Shown piece after piece: positions 17,968 to 26,974 of a DNA stretch of 64,000 bases. A program made the position numbers and the translations under genes. Position 1 is the first letter of the stretch. The number at the start of each line of letters is the position of its first letter. The stretch is taken from positions 930,001-994,000 of the forward strand of contig NZ_CP145606.1 in assembly GCF_028776105.2 (NCBI RefSeq). Reading direction: 5' to 3'. The notes under the pieces are model-generated. The model ran no database searches. It saw only the letters and a list, made by a program, of their open reading frames with translations, and was not told the origin of the DNA. The stretch is from Neisseria leonii (GTDB taxonomy: Bacteria > Pseudomonadota > Gammaproteobacteria > Burkholderiales > Neisseriaceae).

Positions 17968-18720
17968 TCAGACATCGGGGGCGAAACGCTGCAAATAGCG
18001 GTCGCTCAGGCGGGAAATATCCATCATAATCAGAATATCGGCACAATTGAACGCTTCGTCCACACAAGGCTCGCCGCAAAACCACGCTCCCGCTTTGAGA
18101 TAACCTTTAATCAGCGCGGGACACTCGGGCTTTTCCACCGGCACGAGCGACTTCCAATTCATCGGATTGAGCGGTTTGACATGCCATTGCGGCGGCGCAA
18201 GGTATTTCTGTTTCAAAACATGATACAGCCCTGCCGCCTCATGGCCGCCGTCGGCAGTACTGATGCTGCCGCAGCCGATCATAAAGCGCAGCCCGTTCTG
18301 TTTCATAAACTTCATCAAACCCGTCCACAACAGCATAATCAGACCGCCGTTGCGGTAATCGGGGTGGATACAGGCACGGCCGAGCTCCACCGTATCGGGC
18401 AGAATGGCAGCCAGCGGCGAGAGGTCGAACTCGCTTTCGCTGTACCACGAACCGACCGCCCGCGCCCCTGCCGCCGTCAGCAGACGGTAGCAGCCGACCA
18501 CCCTGCCCGTGGCCTCGTCAAAAGCCAGCAGATGATCGCAATATTCATCGTAGCGGTCAATATCGCGCCCGTCACTGCCCTGAATATCGGCACCGAGTTC
18601 CTGGGCAAAAACGCGGTAGCGCAACTGCTGCGCGGCAGCCACCTCCTCGGGCGTTTCGGCCAGCCGCACCTTAAAACCGATCTGCGGCTGCGCGGTATTG
18701 AAATGCACAGGTTCGCTCAT
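17968..18720 (-). CDS. OlsB-like GNAT acyltransferase (ornithine N-acyltransferase family)
   Basis: This 250-residue protein belongs to the OlsB/hemolysin-like acyltransferase group, which moves a hydroxy-fatty acid from acyl carrier protein to ornithine. Diagnostic stretches are RYRVFAQELGAD near 34-45, EYCDHLLAFD near 59-68 and ELGRACIHPDYR at 112-123. Two adjacent ATGs (18723 and 18720) are possible; GGGAG is better spaced for the second. The partner acyltransferase follows on the same strand. The ornithine lipid role is inferred from family and pairing. Confidence 0.8.
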   Translation of the reverse strand: MSEPVHFNTAQPQIGFKVRLAETPEEVAAAQQLRYRVFAQELGADIQGSDGRDIDRYDEYCDHLLAFDEATGRVVGCYRLLTAAGARAVGSWYSESEFDLSPLAAILPDTVELGRACIHPDYRNGGLIMLLWTGLMKFMKQNGLRFMIGCGSISTADGGHEAAGLYHVLKQKYLAPPQWHVKPLNPMNWKSLVPVEKPECPALIKGYLKAGAWFCGEPCVDEAFNCADILIMMDISRLSDRYLQRFAPDV

Positions 18721-18823
18721 CATGTCGCTCCCATCAGGCAGACAGCCTTTCGGCAACAGGCCGTCTGAAATCATCACACATTCCGCCGACACGGCGGAAC
18801 AGCACAACTGCGTTAACGATATA

Positions 18824-19228
18824 TCAACTTAATGTGTCAAACCGATGACACCCGCCGCCCCTTCCCAGCGCAAAAAACCCCGGCATCTTAGCACAACCGT
18901 TTTTCTTCAACGTTTTTTTACGTTGGCCGGAACCGGCCTTGACACGCTCGGCCTCGCCCGCATCGATCAGCTTTTTATCGTCAAAGTTGCGCACAGTCGC
19001 CAGAGCCTTTTTGGCTGCCGCCGCGTCTTCAATCCCCTCGAACGCTTTCAGACGGCTTTCCGCCGCATCCTTGGCTTCCCGGTGCCGCTTCGCTTCCGCG
19101 TTCAGGCTGCCGATTTTCTCCATCGCCGCTGCCGCATCAAACGGCACTTCCTTGCCGTCTTCATGCACATACACGGGCTTGCCGTCATGCAGCACCGCAT
19201 AACCGTTTTCGTCCAATTTCAGTTTCAT
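18824..19228 (-). pseudogene. phage scaffold-like protein (DUF6651-like), truncated
   Basis: The first 90 or so residues form a coiled, Ala/Lys/Glu-rich phage protein: MKLKLDENGYAVLHDGKPVY, then GSLNAEAKRHREAKDAAESR, then NFDDKKLIDAGEAERVKA. Such proteins precede the major capsid gene in Mu-like phages. After ERVKA the sequence turns into basic, unrelated residues, as expected for a deletion junction. CGGAG precedes the start at 19226-19228. This is the left end of the prophage remnant. Confidence 0.6.
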
Positions 19229-19321
19229 TCCGATACTCCGTAAAAAAAGCGGCTTCCGCCGCAACACGCCGCCGCTTTTCCAAACGGCAGGCAGAAAATA
19301 GACCGTCTGATTTCAAACGGC

Positions 19322-19438
19322 TTATTTATAAAACTGCGCCACAGCAGCCAATAAAGCAGCAAGCCCCGTCAATGTGGCAAAAATGACGGCCGCATTGGCA
19401 AGCCGCTTGCCGACAATTCCTGCATCTGTTGCATTCAT
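19322..19438 (-). CDS. 38-residue membrane peptide in prophage remnant
   Basis: A short frame encodes a start MNATDAGIVGKRL, one hydrophobic segment (AAVIFATLTGLAALLAAVA) and the end QFYK. The next gene upstream on the same strand (19555-19683) is similar in kind. I do not recognise either. The membrane design and phage context suggest a small phage membrane protein. It is short, so it may not be expressed. Confidence 0.4.
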   Translation of the reverse strand: MNATDAGIVGKRLANAAVIFATLTGLAALLAAVAQFYK

Positions 19439-19516
19439 TTTTCCATCTACCTTTACTTGATGTTTTGGGTTATACTTCAACTATGATTTTCCTTACGTAA
19501 CTAAGGTTAAATACAG

Positions 19517-19547
19517 AAACCCTGCAAGGTTGCAGCCTTGCAGGGTT
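19517..19547. terminator. perfect hairpin in prophage remnant
   Basis: AAACCCTGCAAGG and CCTTGCAGGGTTT form a 13-bp stem with a 5-nt loop between the two small membrane-protein genes. It is probably a phage terminator. The flanking T-run is weak. Confidence 0.5.
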
Positions 19548-19554
19548 TCGCTTT

Positions 19555-19683
19555 TCAGGCGGCCTGTTTCAGTACAGTCAAAATTTCAGGCAGGCGCCAA
19601 ATGAAAACAGCCGCCAAAACAGCAGCTGTCAGAAAATAAAGAAAATGCCGCACATTTGAAGATTTGTCTATCAACTCAAACAT
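19555..19683 (-). CDS. 42-residue membrane peptide in prophage remnant
   Basis: The frame reads MFELIDKSSNVRHFLYF, then a hydrophobic segment (LTAAVLAAVFIWRL), then EILTVLKQAA. The stop falls in a mutated DUS (AGGCCGCCTGAAAA). I do not recognise the family. Position in a phage head module and one membrane helix are all that can be said. Confidence 0.4.
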   Translation of the reverse strand: MFELIDKSSNVRHFLYFLTAAVLAAVFIWRLPEILTVLKQAA

Positions 19684-19807
19684 TTTACGCAGTTCCCTGT
19701 TTCAGACGGCCTGAAAATTATCTATAATTCAATATTGGAAGTAGGCGAAACACGGTGAATCTGCCTGCCGTAGCCATACAAATAAGTGCGCGTGATAGGG
19801 TTGCAGT

Positions 19808-20044
19808 CTATCCGCCTGCTTCCTTCTCAAACAAAACCGCACCCGATTTTCGCGTCCGCTGCATCTCTTTTTCGTTTGCGCCAAACAACGACACCAAATA
19901 CAACTCATCTTTATTTTGGGTTGCCTTGACCACCGCTTTCAAAAAATCATTTTCTTTGCGGATAAAAGTCGGCGTAGGTCGGATTCTCGAATCCGACTGT
20001 TCAGACAGCCTGTGAGATTGGCGGACGGATAATGTCGGATACAA
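19808..20044 (-). pseudogene. orphan C-terminal fragment, possible displaced MuF toxin tip
   Basis: The first 27 or so codons are only a translated REP element. The real residue run is FIRKENDFLKAVVKA through LYLVSLFGANEKEMQ to FEKEAGG, about 53 residues. It has no start of its own and lies downstream of the putative immunity gene. The pattern (charged start, LYLVSL strand, basic helix end) resembles the tail nuclease domains attached to MuF-type phage proteins. The family link is a guess. Confidence 0.35.
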
Positions 20045-20058
20045 GTATCCGACCTACA
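19974..20058. repeat. pair of REP palindromes flanking the orphan fragment
   Basis: GTAGGTCGGAT with core TCTCGA lies at 19974-19997. An inverted copy ending CCGACCTAC lies at 20034-20058. They sit head to head, 36 bp apart, like a BIME (bacterial interspersed mosaic element). Confidence 0.85.
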
Positions 20059-20078
20059 AGACTGTTTCAGACGGCCTG

Positions 20079-20375
20079 TCAAAGAAACAGCCGTTTGCGC
20101 TTCAAGTTTTCAAAACATTTCTGCCATTGCGCCTCTGTCCAGTCATCATCAGCCCAAGACAGCGTTTCAGCCAAGTCTTCCCATTGCTCATTCCCGGCAA
20201 ACTGCTCAAGTATCCAATCTTCCAATGACCAAGCAAACGCGGTTCGGAAATGGTTCAGGTTGCCGAAACGGCGTTCAAACTCTGTATCGGGAGGCAGCAA
20301 GGCGGCTACGCTTTCATCTTTGCCTTGTGTTTCGATGAAAACTGCCAAGATCTGTATTAATCTATCTTTTTCCAT
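20079..20375 (-). CDS. putative immunity protein for the MuF-linked toxin
   Basis: This 98-residue acidic, Trp-rich protein (SLEDWILEQF, EQWEDLAETL, ADDDWTEAQW) has no signal peptide. Its start lies inside the 3' end of the MuF-toxin gene (overlap 20357-20375), so translation is coupled. Small acidic genes overlapping the toxin end are typical immunity genes in polymorphic toxin systems. I do not recognise the family; the role is inferred from position and composition. Confidence 0.55.
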   Translation of the reverse strand: MEKDRLIQILAVFIETQGKDESVAALLPPDTEFERRFGNLNHFRTAFAWSLEDWILEQFAGNEQWEDLAETLSWADDDWTEAQWQKCFENLKRKRLFL

Positions 20376-21484
20376 TCCGCCTTAACCGTTTTCTTTCTCA
20401 TTAACGTTACAAATACGCCGTCTTCAGCCTGTATCAATGTCATATTCATTTTATCAGAAATCCAAATTAACCTACCGTCATCCTGTATAAAGTTCGGCTT
20501 ATTGCTCAATATAAAATGCTTTATCTCATCTGCTGTTAATACCGGCTTTGATTTTACGCTCCGCTCAAGAATACGGCTGATGACATGGTCGTCCAGTTCA
20601 ATGCCGTCAGTTTGAAAATCAAAGTAGAGCTGCTTGGCTTTGGCCTTAAATTCAGGCGTCCAGCGTTTACGTTCAATCGCTCGAACCGTTGCCGGGACAG
20701 CATACTTATCTTGTAGTTCCTGCAACGTCATCGGCACCAGCCCGCCCGATTTGACCGCATCGGAAAGGCTGATTTCGCCGTCATACAGCATCTGCCCCAC
20801 GCCTTTGCCGAACTGTTCCTGTAATTGCTTCAGGCTGCGCCGTTTGACCCATTCTCCGCCGTCCATGCCGTCAAACGGCTTGTCGGGGTCGAAGACGTAT
20901 ATCAGGCGCGAACGGCAGTTGATGTGCAGCGGGGGCTTGGCAAAGTTTAAATCATGGCCTAAGGGGTTGCCCTGCTTGTCCCAGGTCTTGCCGTGGCGGT
21001 TGAGGCAGACGCTGCCGGTTTTGCCGTCCAGTATGGCGATATGCCGCCAGCCTTTGACCCGCGGATTGGCTTGGCCCGCCGCATAATGGATTTGGTTGGC
21101 CAGACTGCCTATCCATGTCTGCGAAAACGCCGCCAGATCGTGCGCCTTGCGCCGGAAGGTGTCGGAAACGGCTTCAAGTATCTGCTCTGTATCGGCAGGC
21201 AATACGGCGGCGGTGCACACGGCATGTTTCAGGCGGGTTTTCAGGCCCTGTGCCTGTGCGGCCAAGGCCTCGCCCACGGTCAGGCCGCCCACGGTCAGCC
21301 GTTGTACCGCCTGCACCGCTGCGGCCGCCTGTCTGTTGGGCAGTGCGGTGCCGTCGGGGCTGTCCGATACGGCATACCATCCCGCTGCCGCCAGCCAAGA
21401 ATGTAGGTCGGATTCTTGAATCCGACGTCCTTTCCAACGCAGCCCCCGACCAAAGTCGCGGATTATCAAATCCAACCTGCTCAA
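20357..21484 (-). CDS. MuF-type phage head protein with C-terminal toxin-like domain, 5' end disrupted
   Basis: The 375-codon frame contains the head morphogenesis core (about 140-198): LDGKTGSVCLNRHGKTW followed by PPLHINCRSRLIYVF, the hallmark of the Mu gpF / SPP1 gp7 family. A separate domain occupies about 275-375, with DHVISRILERS, then LTADEIKHFI, then VFVTLMRKK. That layout suits a BECR-fold (barnase/EndoU/RelE-like) nuclease tip. The first 28 codons are a translated REP (21403-21426) plus flank, so the original N-terminus is lost. A small gene overlaps the 3' end and may encode immunity. Confidence 0.65.
   Translation of the reverse strand: MSRLDLIIRDFGRGLRWKGRRIQESDLHSWLAAAGWYAVSDSPDGTALPNRQAAAAVQAVQRLTVGGLTVGEALAAQAQGLKTRLKHAVCTAAVLPADTEQILEAVSDTFRRKAHDLAAFSQTWIGSLANQIHYAAGQANPRVKGWRHIAILDGKTGSVCLNRHGKTWDKQGNPLGHDLNFAKPPLHINCRSRLIYVFDPDKPFDGMDGGEWVKRRSLKQLQEQFGKGVGQMLYDGEISLSDAVKSGGLVPMTLQELQDKYAVPATVRAIERKRWTPEFKAKAKQLYFDFQTDGIELDDHVISRILERSVKSKPVLTADEIKHFILSNKPNFIQDDGRLIWISDKMNMTLIQAEDGVFVTLMRKKTVKAEWKKID
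21403..21426. repeat. REP palindrome inserted at the broken MuF start
   Basis: GTAGGTCGGATTCTTGAATC continues to CCGAC. It marks the right end of the prophage remnant. Confidence 0.85.
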
Positions 21485-21592
21485 TTTTCAGACGGCCTCA
21501 TTGACCAAACCGCCCATCTTTTTTCAGACGGCCTGCCGTACTTTTTGGGGTACAATAACGCGCATCATTTACCAACCCGCAGGATTGCCGTT

Positions 21593-23266
21593 ATGAGCCA
21601 ATACGTCTATTCCATGCTGCGCGTGAGCAAGGTTGTTCCGCCGCAGAAAACCATCATTAAAGATATTTCGTTGTCGTTTTTCCCCGGCGCCAAAATCGGC
21701 CTGCTGGGCTTGAACGGCGCGGGCAAATCCACCGTGTTGCGCATTATGGCGGGCGTGGACAAGGAATTTGAAGGCGAAGCCGTGCCGATGGGCGGCATCA
21801 AAATCGGCTACCTGCCACAGGAGCCGGAGCTTGATCCCGAAAAAACCGTGCGCGAAGAAGTGGAAAGCGGTTTGGGCGAAGTGGCCGCCGCACAAAAACG
21901 TTTGGAAGAAGTTTACGCGGCGTATGCCGACCCCGATGCCGACTTTGACGCGCTGGCCGAAGAGCAAGGCCGTCTGGAAGCGATTATCGCCGCAGGTTCC
22001 AGCACGGGCGGCGGTGCGGAACACGAACTCGAAATCGCTGCCGATGCTCTGCGTCTGCCGGATTGGGACACCAAAATCGGTGTCTTGTCGGGCGGCGAAA
22101 AACGCCGCGTGGCTTTGTGCAAACTGCTGCTCTCCAAGCCCGATATGCTGCTGTTGGACGAGCCGACCAATCACTTGGACGCGGAAAGTGTCGAATGGTT
22201 GGAGCAGTTTTTGGTGCGCTTCCCCGGCACAGTGGTGGCCGTGACCCACGACCGCTATTTCTTGGACAACGCCGCCGAATGGATTTTGGAACTCGACCGC
22301 GGCCACGGTATTCCGTGGAAAGGCAATTATTCTTCATGGCTGGAACAAAAAGAACAGCGTCTTGCCAACGAAGCCAAATCCGAAGCCGCGCGTATCAAAG
22401 CGATGAAGCAGGAGCTAGAATGGGTGCGCCAGAATGCCAAAGGGCGGCAGGCCAAATCCAAAGCGCGTTTGGCGCGTTTTGAAGAAATGTCCAATTACGA
22501 ATACCAAAAACGCAACGAAACGCAGGAAATTTTCATTCCCGTGGCCGAGCGTTTGGGTAACGAAGTGATTGAATTCGTGAACGTTTCCAAATCGTTTGGC
22601 GACAAAGTGCTGATTGACGATTTGAGTTTCAAAGTGCCGGCGGGCGCGATTGTCGGCATCATCGGCCCCAACGGCGCGGGTAAATCCACCCTGTTCAAAC
22701 TGATTTCCGGCAAAGAGCAGCCCGACAGCGGCGAAGTGAAAATCGGCCAAACCGTGAAAATGTCGCTCATCGACCAAAGCCGCGACGGCCTGCAAAACGA
22801 CAAAACCGTATTCGACAACATCGCCGAAGGCCGCGATATCCTGCAAGTCGGCCAGTTTGAAATCCCCGCTCGCCAATATTTGGGCCGCTTCAATTTCAAA
22901 GGCAGCGATCAGAGCAAAATCGCGGGCAATTTGTCGGGCGGCGAACGCGGCCGCCTGCACTTGGCCAAAACCTTATTGGCCGGCGGCAATGTGCTGCTCT
23001 TGGACGAGCCCTCCAACGACCTCGACGTAGAAACTCTGCGTGCGCTGGAAGATGCGCTGCTGGAATTTGCCGGCAGCGTGATGGTGATTTCGCACGACCG
23101 TTGGTTCCTCGACCGCATCGCTACACATATTCTGGCTTGCGAAGGCGATTCGAAATGGGTGTTCTTCGACGGCAACTATCAGGAATACGAAGCCGACAAG
23201 AAACGCCGTTTGGGCGAAGAAGGCGCGAAACCGAAACGGATTAAATACAAACCGGTTACGCGTTAA
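21593..23266 (+). CDS. ettA: energy-dependent translational throttle protein EttA
   Basis: This 557-residue soluble ABC-F protein binds the ribosomal E site and gates entry into elongation by the ATP/ADP ratio. It has two nucleotide-binding domains: GLNGAGKST (39-47) with LSGGEKRR, and GPNGAGKST near 357 with LSGGERGR. The charged linker after the first domain is rich in KQELEWVRQNAKGRQAKSKARL-type residues, as in EttA. There are no membrane segments. AGGATTGCCGTT precedes the start; the open frame upstream crosses the prophage edge and DUS repeats and is not used. Confidence 0.95.
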   Translation: MSQYVYSMLRVSKVVPPQKTIIKDISLSFFPGAKIGLLGLNGAGKSTVLRIMAGVDKEFEGEAVPMGGIKIGYLPQEPELDPEKTVREEVESGLGEVAAAQKRLEEVYAAYADPDADFDALAEEQGRLEAIIAAGSSTGGGAEHELEIAADALRLPDWDTKIGVLSGGEKRRVALCKLLLSKPDMLLLDEPTNHLDAESVEWLEQFLVRFPGTVVAVTHDRYFLDNAAEWILELDRGHGIPWKGNYSSWLEQKEQRLANEAKSEAARIKAMKQELEWVRQNAKGRQAKSKARLARFEEMSNYEYQKRNETQEIFIPVAERLGNEVIEFVNVSKSFGDKVLIDDLSFKVPAGAIVGIIGPNGAGKSTLFKLISGKEQPDSGEVKIGQTVKMSLIDQSRDGLQNDKTVFDNIAEGRDILQVGQFEIPARQYLGRFNFKGSDQSKIAGNLSGGERGRLHLAKTLLAGGNVLLLDEPSNDLDVETLRALEDALLEFAGSVMVISHDRWFLDRIATHILACEGDSKWVFFDGNYQEYEADKKRRLGEEGAKPKRIKYKPVTR

Positions 23267-23279
23267 ACCTGATGATGGA

Positions 23280-23321
23280 AAGGCCGTCTGAAAGCCCGGT
23301 ATGCGGTTTTCAGACGGCCTT
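23280..23321 (+). terminator. inverted-DUS terminator after ettA
   Basis: AAGGCCGTCTGAAA pairs with its complement TTTCAGACGGCCTT around a 14-16 nt loop, 14 bp after the ettA stop. Confidence 0.8.
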
Positions 23322-23423
23322 ATCACGATTAGATTCTCTCAGAATAAAGCAAGGAACAAAACCCACACTTGAAAACAGCCCGGTGACCGTTTGTTTAAAG
23401 CCAAACCCATGCAAAACCGGCGG

Positions 23424-24935
23424 CTACTTAAACAGCAGCAGTAACAGCAGTACCGCCGCCACCGCCGCCAGATACCAACTCTGCCGCTGCTGGATTTTAA
23501 TCAGGCGGATATAGGCATCGCGCATTTCCTGCTGGCGCGTTTCGTCCACCAGCGCATTGAGTTTGCGCGGCAGGGCGGGCAGAATCTGCGCCCAGTCGGG
23601 GGCTTCGTTTTTCAGATTGCGCAACAGCGCGCGCGGCCCCAACTGCTCGTTCATCCATTTGGTCAGGAACGGTTTGGCCGTATCCCACAAATCCAAATCG
23701 GGATCGAGCTGGCGGCCGAGTCCTTCGATATTGAGCAGGGTTTTCTGCAACAGCACCAGCTGCGGCTGGATTTCGACATGGAAACGGCGGCTGACTTCAA
23801 ACAGGCGCATCAGTACCAGGCCGAACGAAATCTGCGCAATCGGCTTGTTGAATATCGGTTCGCACACGGTACGCACGGCCGCTTCCAATTCTTCGGCACG
23901 CGTTTCGGGCGGCACCCAGCCCGATTCGATGTGGGCGGTGGCGACACGGTGGTAATCGCGGTTGAAAAAGGCAAGGAAATTGATGGCCAGATAGCGTTTG
24001 TCGTAATCCGTGAGACTGCCGACGATGCCGAAATCGAGTGCGATGTAGCGGTTGTCGGGGGCGACCAGAATATTGCCCGGATGCATATCGGCATGAAAAA
24101 AACCGTGGCGGAATACTTGGGTGAAGAAAATTTCCACGCCGTAGCGCGACAGCTTTTTCAAATCGATACCCGCCTCGCGCAGACGGCCGATCTGCCCGAC
24201 AGGAATACCGTCCATCCATTCCAGCGTCAACACATTGCGGCTGCAATAATCGTAATACACTTTGGGCACAATCAGCATACTGCTGTTGTGGAAATTGCGC
24301 CCGAGCTGGCCGCAGTTGGCCGCTTCGCGCATCAAATCGAGTTCATCGTGCAGATATTTGTCGAATTCGGCCACCACGGCACGCGGTTTGAGCCGTTTGC
24401 CGTCGGCGAACAGGCGTTCCACCCAGCCTGCGGCAAACCGCAGCAGGGCCAAATCCTGCTCGATCAGCGGCGCGATGTCCGGCCGCAGCACTTTTACCGC
24501 CACAGCTTCGCCGCCAAACAGGCGGGCGCGGTGTACCTGCGCCACCGATGCGCTGGCCACGGGGTTTAAGTCGAATTCGGCATAAATTTCATGGAGCGGC
24601 CGCCCCAACCCGGCCTCAATCTGTGCCTGTGCCAAACGGCCGTCAAACGGCGGGACTTTGTCCTGCAATTTCGCCAGCTCCAACGCATAGGCGGCGGGAA
24701 TCAGGTCGGGACGGGTGGACAGCATCTGGCCGAATTTGACAAACACCGGCCCCAAACTTTCCAAAGCCGAGCGCAGACGTACCGGCAAAGGCTCGTTCTG
24801 TGCAGACGGCGACTGCGGCAGCCTGCCCAGCAGCGCGCCCAAACGGCGCGACCGCACATACGGGCGGAGAATGTCGGCCAGACCGTAGCGGTAAACGGTG
24901 CGCACAATCACCGTGAAGCGTTTAAACCATTTCAT
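23424..24935 (-). CDS. ubiB: ubiquinone biosynthesis kinase-like protein UbiB
   Basis: This protein of about 503 residues is in the ABC1/ADCK atypical kinase family required for ubiquinone synthesis. Visible motifs are [10 protein letters not shown] (nucleotide binding), HADMHPGN (catalytic loop) and LDFGIVG (metal binding). A C-terminal membrane anchor ([15 protein letters not shown]) ends the protein. Starts at 24953 (TTG) and 24950 (ATG) are also open; [10 protein letters not shown] at 24935 resembles the usual N-terminus and gives the usual length. Confidence 0.92.
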   Translation of the reverse strand: MKWFKRFTVIVRTVYRYGLADILRPYVRSRRLGALLGRLPQSPSAQNEPLPVRLRSALESLGPVFVKFGQMLSTRPDLIPAAYALELAKLQDKVPPFDGRLAQAQIEAGLGRPLHEIYAEFDLNPVASASVAQVHRARLFGGEAVAVKVLRPDIAPLIEQDLALLRFAAGWVERLFADGKRLKPRAVVAEFDKYLHDELDLMREAANCGQLGRNFHNSSMLIVPKVYYDYCSRNVLTLEWMDGIPVGQIGRLREAGIDLKKLSRYGVEIFFTQVFRHGFFHADMHPGNILVAPDNRYIALDFGIVGSLTDYDKRYLAINFLAFFNRDYHRVATAHIESGWVPPETRAEELEAAVRTVCEPIFNKPIAQISFGLVLMRLFEVSRRFHVEIQPQLVLLQKTLLNIEGLGRQLDPDLDLWDTAKPFLTKWMNEQLGPRALLRNLKNEAPDWAQILPALPRKLNALVDETRQQEMRDAYIRLIKIQQRQSWYLAAVAAVLLLLLLFK

Positions 24936-25026
24936 GAGGCGGTTCCACATCAAAACCGCGCCATTATAACGCAGAAACCGCCCTATTCAGGCGGTTTCCC
25001 CGTTTTCAGACGGCCTTGGCCGGCCT

Positions 25027-25923
25027 TTATTGCAGGCTGCGGTTTTCGCGTACGGCGGCGGCCACATCGGCACCGAAAAGCGCATGGACATCGGTTTCGT
25101 CAAACACGTATTTTTCGCCGCAGAAATCGCAGTCTATGGCCACACTGCCCTCTTCGGCCACAATGCCGCCGACTTCTTCGCCGCCCAGCAACAGCAGCAT
25201 ATCGCCCACTTTGCCGCGCGAACAAGTACAGGCAAATTCGACCGCATCGGGCGTGAACATGCGCGGCGGGGTTTCGTGGAACAGGCGGTAGAGCAGATGC
25301 TGCGCGTCCAAATCCAACAGCTCCTGCGGGGAAACGGTATCGGCCAATGCGCCCACATGCACCCATGCGTTATCGTCCGCCCCGGCTTCGGGCAGCCGCT
25401 GCAACAGCAGGCCGGCGGCGGTTTCGTCATCGGCCGCCAGCACGATGCGCGTATCCGTCTGCTCGGAACGCTTCATATACGCCGTCAGCATTTGCGCGAT
25501 GCTGCCGCCTTCCAAAGGCACCACACCCTGCCACTGTTCGCCCTCGTGCGGTTGCAGCGTCAGCACGAATACGCCGTTTTCACCCAGCAGATCGGCCAGC
25601 GTTTCATCATCGCCGATTTCGGCGGTTTCGTCCCAACGCGCAGTGGCACGGCAGGTTTGGCCGGAAGTGGCTTCCACCACCAGCATTTTCAGACGGCCCT
25701 GTCCCTGAACCTGCACAATCAGCGTGCCGTCCGATTTCAAATTAGCCGCCAGCAGCGTACCGGCGGCCAGCAGCTCGCCCAAAGCGCGGCGCACCGCTGC
25801 CGGATAATGTTTGCGGCCCAGAATGTGCCGCCACACTTCCCGCAGGCGCACATGCAGGCCGCGCACGGGCATGTCGTCGAAAATAAAGCGGTTGCGCCAG
25901 TCGGCGTGGCGGTTTTGCGTCAT
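25027..25923 (-). CDS. hslO: redox-regulated chaperone Hsp33
   Basis: This 298-residue cytoplasmic holdase is activated by oxidation. The zinc-binding cysteines are present as Cys232-x-Cys234 and Cys265-x2-Cys268. GGSIAQMLTAYMKRSEQT near 139-156 is the conserved core. GGAAAGA precedes the start. It stands alone between ubiB and a divergent amidotransferase. Catalase, WrbA and DsbC-like genes elsewhere in the window also serve redox stress, but they are not linked to it. Confidence 0.95.
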   Translation of the reverse strand: MTQNRHADWRNRFIFDDMPVRGLHVRLREVWRHILGRKHYPAAVRRALGELLAAGTLLAANLKSDGTLIVQVQGQGRLKMLVVEATSGQTCRATARWDETAEIGDDETLADLLGENGVFVLTLQPHEGEQWQGVVPLEGGSIAQMLTAYMKRSEQTDTRIVLAADDETAAGLLLQRLPEAGADDNAWVHVGALADTVSPQELLDLDAQHLLYRLFHETPPRMFTPDAVEFACTCSRGKVGDMLLLLGGEEVGGIVAEEGSVAIDCDFCGEKYVFDETDVHALFGADVAAAVRENRSLQ

Positions 25924-26049
25924 CGTCGTCTTTCCGTTGTTCAGTCAGGCCGCCGATATGATGGCAGGCCGTCTGAAATCAAGCCCTACCCTTCGCACAC
26001 GTCGGCTTTATGCTAAAATTCCCGCCTGTTTTGTTACGGATATGCCGCC

Positions 26050-26892
26050 ATGTGCCAACTGCTGGGAATGAACTGCAACACGCCCACCGACATCGTTTTC
26101 TCGTTTGAAGGCTTCCGTCGGCGCGGCGGGCTGACCGATCATCACGTGGACGGCTTCGGTATCGGCTTTTTCGAGCAGAAAGGCATCCGCCTGTTCCACG
26201 ACGACAAACCCAGCGCCGATTCGCCCGTGGCCGACCTGATTAAGGCCTACCAGATCAAATCGGAAAACGTCATCGCCCATATCCGCAAAGCCACCAGCGG
26301 CCAAACCTCGCTGGCCAACACCCACCCGTTTGTACGCGAAATGTGGGGCGAATACTGGCTGTTTGCCCACAACGGCCACCTCTCCGGTTTCCAGCCCGCC
26401 CAAGGCCGCTTCTACCGGCCGGTCGGCAGCACCGACTCCGAGCGCGCATTCTGCTTTATTCTCGAATCGCTGCGCAGCCGCTTCGACAACCGCCCCGACA
26501 CCGAAATCCTGTTTGCCGAAGTGGCCGCACTGGTGCGCCAAGTGCGCGCCCACGGCCTGTTCAACTTTATCCTGTCCAACGGCGACATGATGTTTGCCCA
26601 CGCCAGCACGCTGCTGCACTACATCGTGCGCCAAGCGCCGTTCGGCGAAGCGCATCTGCTTGATGACGACATTGCCGTGGACTTCGCCGCCGTAACCACG
26701 CCCAACGACCGCGTAGCCGTCATTGCCACCCTGCCACTGACCGCCAACGAAACCTGGCACCAGCTCGCCTGCGACGAATTGGTACTGTTTCGGGACGGCA
26801 CTATTCTGCTGCGCGACACCCCCGATTCGCCGCGCTATCTCAGTCAGGAAGAAGGTTTGGCGATTGCCCGCGCCGTCGGCGCATCGCACTGA
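26050..26892 (+). CDS. class II glutamine amidotransferase (YafJ-like)
   Basis: This 280-residue protein starts MCQLLGMNC, so Cys2 becomes the N-terminal nucleophile after Met removal. DGFGIGFF, HIRKATSGQTSLANTHPF and FAHNGHLSGF are the Ntn-hydrolase amidotransferase motifs. It is a single domain without a synthase part, as in YafJ, whose partner reaction is not clear. An extended -10 (TGCTAAAAT) lies about 40 bp upstream. Confidence 0.88.
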   Translation: MCQLLGMNCNTPTDIVFSFEGFRRRGGLTDHHVDGFGIGFFEQKGIRLFHDDKPSADSPVADLIKAYQIKSENVIAHIRKATSGQTSLANTHPFVREMWGEYWLFAHNGHLSGFQPAQGRFYRPVGSTDSERAFCFILESLRSRFDNRPDTEILFAEVAALVRQVRAHGLFNFILSNGDMMFAHASTLLHYIVRQAPFGEAHLLDDDIAVDFAAVTTPNDRVAVIATLPLTANETWHQLACDELVLFRDGTILLRDTPDSPRYLSQEEGLAIARAVGASH

Positions 26893-26974
26893 CTGCTCTT
26901 TACACAAATAAACCCGGCTTGTTGCTATACTGCCTGCCGCACTTTTCAACCCGTTTTAAGAATGTGAAATCCAG

